Part shown: one piece after another, positions 6,371 through 7,515 of the stretch
How positions within the stretch are numbered: the first letter of the stretch is position 1
How the letters are laid out: each line of letters opens with the position of its first letter
From: Pseudorhodobacter antarcticus
Lineage (GTDB): Bacteria; Pseudomonadota; Alphaproteobacteria; Rhodobacterales; Rhodobacteraceae
NCBI GenBank assembly: GCA_945897655.1
Contig: CAMDHB010000166.1
Span: 1 to 7,515 of the forward strand
Direction: 5' to 3'
DNA: 7,515 nucleotides
Notes under the pieces: generated by a model
Databases searched by the model: none
What the model was told of the DNA's origin: nothing
What the model saw: the letters and a program-made list of their open reading frames with translations, nothing else
Made by a program: the position numbers and the translations under genes

Positions 6371-6754
6371 TTGCCCGTACCAGCCGGAAAGATTGCGGAG
6401 TGCCGCCGCGAACTGGCCGACCTTGCCGCGACGTGGCGCAGGGTTGCAGCGCGTTCTGCCCCACTTGCCAAAGCCGAAGCCGAGGCGCAGGTTTTCAATC
6501 AGATGGTTGTGGGATTGCAGGCGCGGTTCGGTGATGAACGGACCTTGCGGGAGCCGCAAATCGCGCTGGAGGTGCGACTGTTGGCCGAAGGTGTTGAACA
6601 CGGCGGCTGGTTTCCGGGTTCAAGCCTCAACTGGGATGTTCAAGGTTCGGTCACCGGATACCGCCCCGGTGATCGCATCGCGCTTAGCGAAGATGTGTTC
6701 ACCCGGTTGACCGAGGTGTTTCTGGACCGGATGATGCGCAACCCAAATGTCTGA
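6371..6754 (+). CDS. Conserved-looking hypothetical protein, about 127 aa
   Basis: I do not recognise the family. The frame opens at GTG 6347 (135 residues) and also offers GTG 6359. I prefer TTG 6371 (127 residues) because GGAG at 6361-6364 lies six bases before it, the best ribosome binding site nearby. No ATG exists in frame near the start. The predicted protein is soluble. A charged, alanine-rich helical N-terminal part (roughly residues 6-50) holds several ELADLAATW/AKAEAEAQ-like stretches and could be a coiled coil. A compact C-terminal part has EHGGWFPGSSLNWDVQGSV and ends in a DVFTRLTEVFLDRMMRNPNV helix. It has no signal peptide, membrane segment or cysteine-rich motif. Its GC content and codon use match the neighbours, which argues for a real resident gene. 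It converges with the ABC-F gene, leaving a 32-base gap. Confidence 0.7.
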   Translation: MPVPAGKIAECRRELADLAATWRRVAARSAPLAKAEAEAQVFNQMVVGLQARFGDERTLREPQIALEVRLLAEGVEHGGWFPGSSLNWDVQGSVTGYRPGDRIALSEDVFTRLTEVFLDRMMRNPNV

Positions 6755-6786
6755 ACTTGGCCGCCGAATGTGGCCATTGGGACAGA
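6755..6786. other. Short convergent gap with a weak hairpin
   Basis: The stretch between the two convergent stop codons contains TGGCC (6758-6762) and GGCCA (6772-6776) around a nine-base loop. The stem is only five base pairs and no T-run follows on either strand. It could at most be a weak bidirectional terminator. Confidence 0.25.
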
Positions 6787-7515
6787 TCACCCCAACTCGG
6801 CGGTAAAGAACACCTCGGGATCGTCAACCTCGATCAGGCGTTTCTTGTCGATCAGCCAGAAGCGGTTTCCGACATTGCGCACAAAACTGCGGTCATGGCT
6901 AACCAAAAGACAGGTGGCATCCTGTGTCAGCAGTTCGGATTCCAACGCCTCCTGTCCCTCGATGTCCAGATGGTTGGTGGGTTCGTCAAGCAAATAGAAA
7001 TTGGGTTGCTGCAGGCGCAGCAGCAGCATGGCAAGCCGGGCCTTCTGGCCACCGGAAAGCGGTGCCAAAGATTTGGTTTGCACATCCTGCCGGATACCCG
7101 CCCCCGCCAAAAGGCTGCGTGCAGGCGCGTCACCAGTCTTGAACGCGGTGACAAGATCCATCGGCGTCGCCTTGGACGGCAATTGGGCAAGCCCCTGATC
7201 GGAATGGCCAAGAACCAACGTGGGCGTGGACTTTATCGCGTCGTCGCCTTGCTGGATGGCCCGCAACAGCGCGGTCACCATCTGGGTTTTTCCCGCGCCA
7301 TTGCGACCCAACAGCACCACCCGATCGCCTCTCTCGATCCATTTTTGGCCGGTGCGGAACAACGGTCGCCCATCCGGTGTGGCAATGGCGGCATCGTTGA
7401 TGGCGATAAGCGCCTTGGCATGGGTCCCGGAATTGGCAAGCCGAATAGCCCCGGCTGATTGGTCCTTGTGGGCCGGTCGGGCGGCCGATTCGATCTTTTC
7501 CGCGCGATCCTTCAA
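6787..7515 (-). CDS. ABC-F family ATPase, C-terminal half (5' end outside window)
   Basis: This is the last 242 residues of a duplicated-ATPase ABC-F protein. The first visible 40 or so residues are a charged region that probably belongs to the interdomain linker. The second nucleotide-binding domain follows, with Walker A GRNGAGKT (70-77 of the fragment), signature LSGGQKAR (153-160), Walker B YLLDEPTNHLD (174-184) and the switch histidine in SHD (206-208). There are no membrane segments. ABC-F proteins act on ribosomes as translation factors or resistance proteins rather than as transporters. The protein ends about 34 residues after SHD, so it lacks the long C-terminal coiled coil of Uup. 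The subfamily cannot be decided without the first domain and linker. The TTG at the window edge is an internal leucine codon, not a start. All ATPase motifs are intact. Confidence 0.93.
   Translation of the reverse strand: MKDRAEKIESAARPAHKDQSAGAIRLANSGTHAKALIAINDAAIATPDGRPLFRTGQKWIERGDRVVLLGRNGAGKTQMVTALLRAIQQGDDAIKSTPTLVLGHSDQGLAQLPSKATPMDLVTAFKTGDAPARSLLAGAGIRQDVQTKSLAPLSGGQKARLAMLLLRLQQPNFYLLDEPTNHLDIEGQEALESELLTQDATCLLVSHDRSFVRNVGNRFWLIDKKRLIEVDDPEVFFTAELG

Noticed and set aside
6757..7458. Plus-strand frame of 233 residues opposite the ABC-F gene
   Set aside because: The opposite strand carries all ABC ATPase motifs. This frame is a glutamine- and arginine-rich shadow.
1..7515. Search for CRISPR arrays, tRNA or rRNA genes, phage genes or a defence system
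   Set aside because: No regularly spaced repeats, tRNA-like folds, phage proteins or known defence domains were seen. The only mobile DNA is the IS21 end.

Overview
The window looks like chromosomal DNA from an alphaproteobacterium of the Rhodobacteraceae (roseobacter/Rhodobacter) type. This rests on high GC content with matching codon use, on a putA lacking a DNA-binding domain next to a divergent Lrp-type putR, and on the general character of the proteins. The assignment is inferred from protein recognition, since no database search was possible.

Layout. Bases 1-149 are the end of an IS21-family insertion sequence. The first codons of its istA transposase gene run leftward out of the window, and its terminal repeats end at base 149. 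The element interrupts a minus-strand gene with a methyltransferase-like N-terminus (150-300). After a 227-base divergent spacer comes a 40-residue lysine-rich small protein gene on the plus strand (528-650). It converges closely on putR (662-1114, minus), an Lrp/AsnC regulator. putR is divergent from putA (1220-4663, plus), a 1147-residue bifunctional proline dehydrogenase / glutamate-semialdehyde dehydrogenase. A rhomboid intramembrane protease gene follows putA by 31 bases on the same strand (4695-5399). It meets, tail to tail with one base between stop codons, an inositol-monophosphatase family gene (5401-6189, minus). After another divergent spacer comes an uncharacterised cytosolic protein of about 127-135 residues (6371-6754, plus). 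It converges on the C-terminal half of an ABC-F ATPase gene that runs off the right edge (6787-7515, minus).

How the genes work together. putR and putA form the recognisable functional unit: PutR probably senses proline and activates putA, which oxidises proline to glutamate. The rhomboid may be cotranscribed with putA but has no obvious metabolic link to it. The inositol-phosphatase and ABC-F genes are ordinary housekeeping neighbours.

Nothing here amounts to a convincing undescribed system. The points most worth a second look are the IS21 insertion with its broken target gene, the small lysine-rich protein missed by length-limited gene calling, the unknown 6371-6754 protein with an apparent non-ATG start, and several hairpins or inverted repeats in the two divergent spacers.
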